Of a stretch of 6,615 nt of DNA, positions 6,440-6,615 are shown one piece after another (within the stretch, counting starts at the first letter, position 1; each line of letters begins with the position of its first letter). Location: positions 1 through 6,615 of the forward strand of contig JAOZJV010000213.1 in NCBI GenBank assembly GCA_029935695.1, read 5' to 3'. The position numbers were made by a program, and so were the translations under genes. The notes under the pieces were generated by a model, which saw nothing but the letters and a program-made list of their open reading frames with translations, made no database searches and was not told the origin of the DNA. Source of the DNA: Candidatus Krumholzibacteriia bacterium. Its GTDB lineage: Bacteria > Krumholzibacteriota > Krumholzibacteriia > LZORAL124-64-63.

Positions 6440-6615
6440 TTGATTTGATGAAAGTGACAGATGGTGTTTGGGGGTATCGTGATCCCGGTGGATGGTTTCT
6501 GCCCGCTCAACCGGTCAGCTTCGCATTGGCCCAGGGAGAAATCGTGATGCTGGCCGGGGATAACGGTTCTGGAAAGACAACCAGCATTGGCAAGTTAGCG
6601 ACATTTTACAAGAAC
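6436..6615 (+). CDS. Metal ABC transporter ATP-binding protein, N-terminal 60 residues only
   Basis: The frame opens at an ATG inside the ATGA overlap with the substrate-binding gene, with GGAAGGG 8 nt upstream, and runs off the right edge. Tyr14 may serve as the A-loop aromatic that stacks on the adenine. PVSFALAQGEIVMLAG (26-41) is the strand leading to Walker A, GDNGSGKT (41-48), which is intact with Lys47. Signature, Walker B and H-loop lie outside the window. By position it is the ATPase (ZnuC/AztA equivalent) energising the zinc importer. The stretch after Walker A (SIGKLATFYKN) departs from the common LLKLLAGLL pattern, and the segment before it (GYRDPGGWFLPAQ) is slightly long and unusual, so orthology to ZnuC is not certain. 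Confidence 0.8.
   Translation, partial: MIDLMKVTDGVWGYRDPGGWFLPAQPVSFALAQGEIVMLAGDNGSGKTTSIGKLATFYKN

Overview
This window carries two divergent units on ordinary bacterial DNA of moderate GC content. On the minus strand, one long gene (1..2505, its last residues cut off by the window edge) encodes a secreted protein with BNR/Asp-box beta-propeller repeats. It ends in a FlgD-like / type IX-sorting-like C-terminal domain with the NYPNPFNP signature. That tail is typical of the Bacteroidetes/Chlorobi/FCB-like lineages and related candidate phyla such as Krumholzibacteriota, Eisenbacteria, Latescibacteria and KSB1. A Gram-negative bacterium of that broad group is the best guess; the exact phylum cannot be read from this window.

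On the plus strand, five genes run from about 2673 to beyond the right edge and look like one zinc-acquisition operon spanning the cell envelope. In order they are: (1) a small membrane protein with an HxHDHHH cluster and a CxxC motif, resembling DUF2946-type proteins; (2) a lipoprotein beta-propeller related to the zinc metallochaperone AztD; (3) an outer-membrane beta-barrel related to the porin-like 'zinc-regulated outer membrane receptor' family, with a His/Cys-rich insert; (4) a ZnuA/AztC-like periplasmic zinc-binding protein of the TroA (cluster A-I) superfamily; (5) the first 60 residues of an ABC ATPase with an intact Walker A. Genes 2 and 3 are 9 nt apart with the Shine-Dalgarno laid over the stop codon. 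Genes 3/4 and 4/5 overlap by ATGA, which indicates tight co-expression. The permease should lie to the right of the window.

A plausible working model is inferred from the families. The barrel lets zinc through the outer membrane. The AztD-like lipoprotein captures it in the periplasm and hands it to the solute-binding protein. That protein delivers it to the ABC permease and ATPase for import. The divergent intergenic region (2506..2672) is AT-rich on its left side. There, a minus-strand TATAAT sits inside a sequence that strongly resembles one half of a Zur operator. A separate TTGACA-N17-TTTCAT promoter candidate faces the zinc genes. The gap 2955..3035 holds two small inverted repeats before the AztD-like gene. 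I saw no tRNA, rRNA, CRISPR array, insertion sequence or origin.
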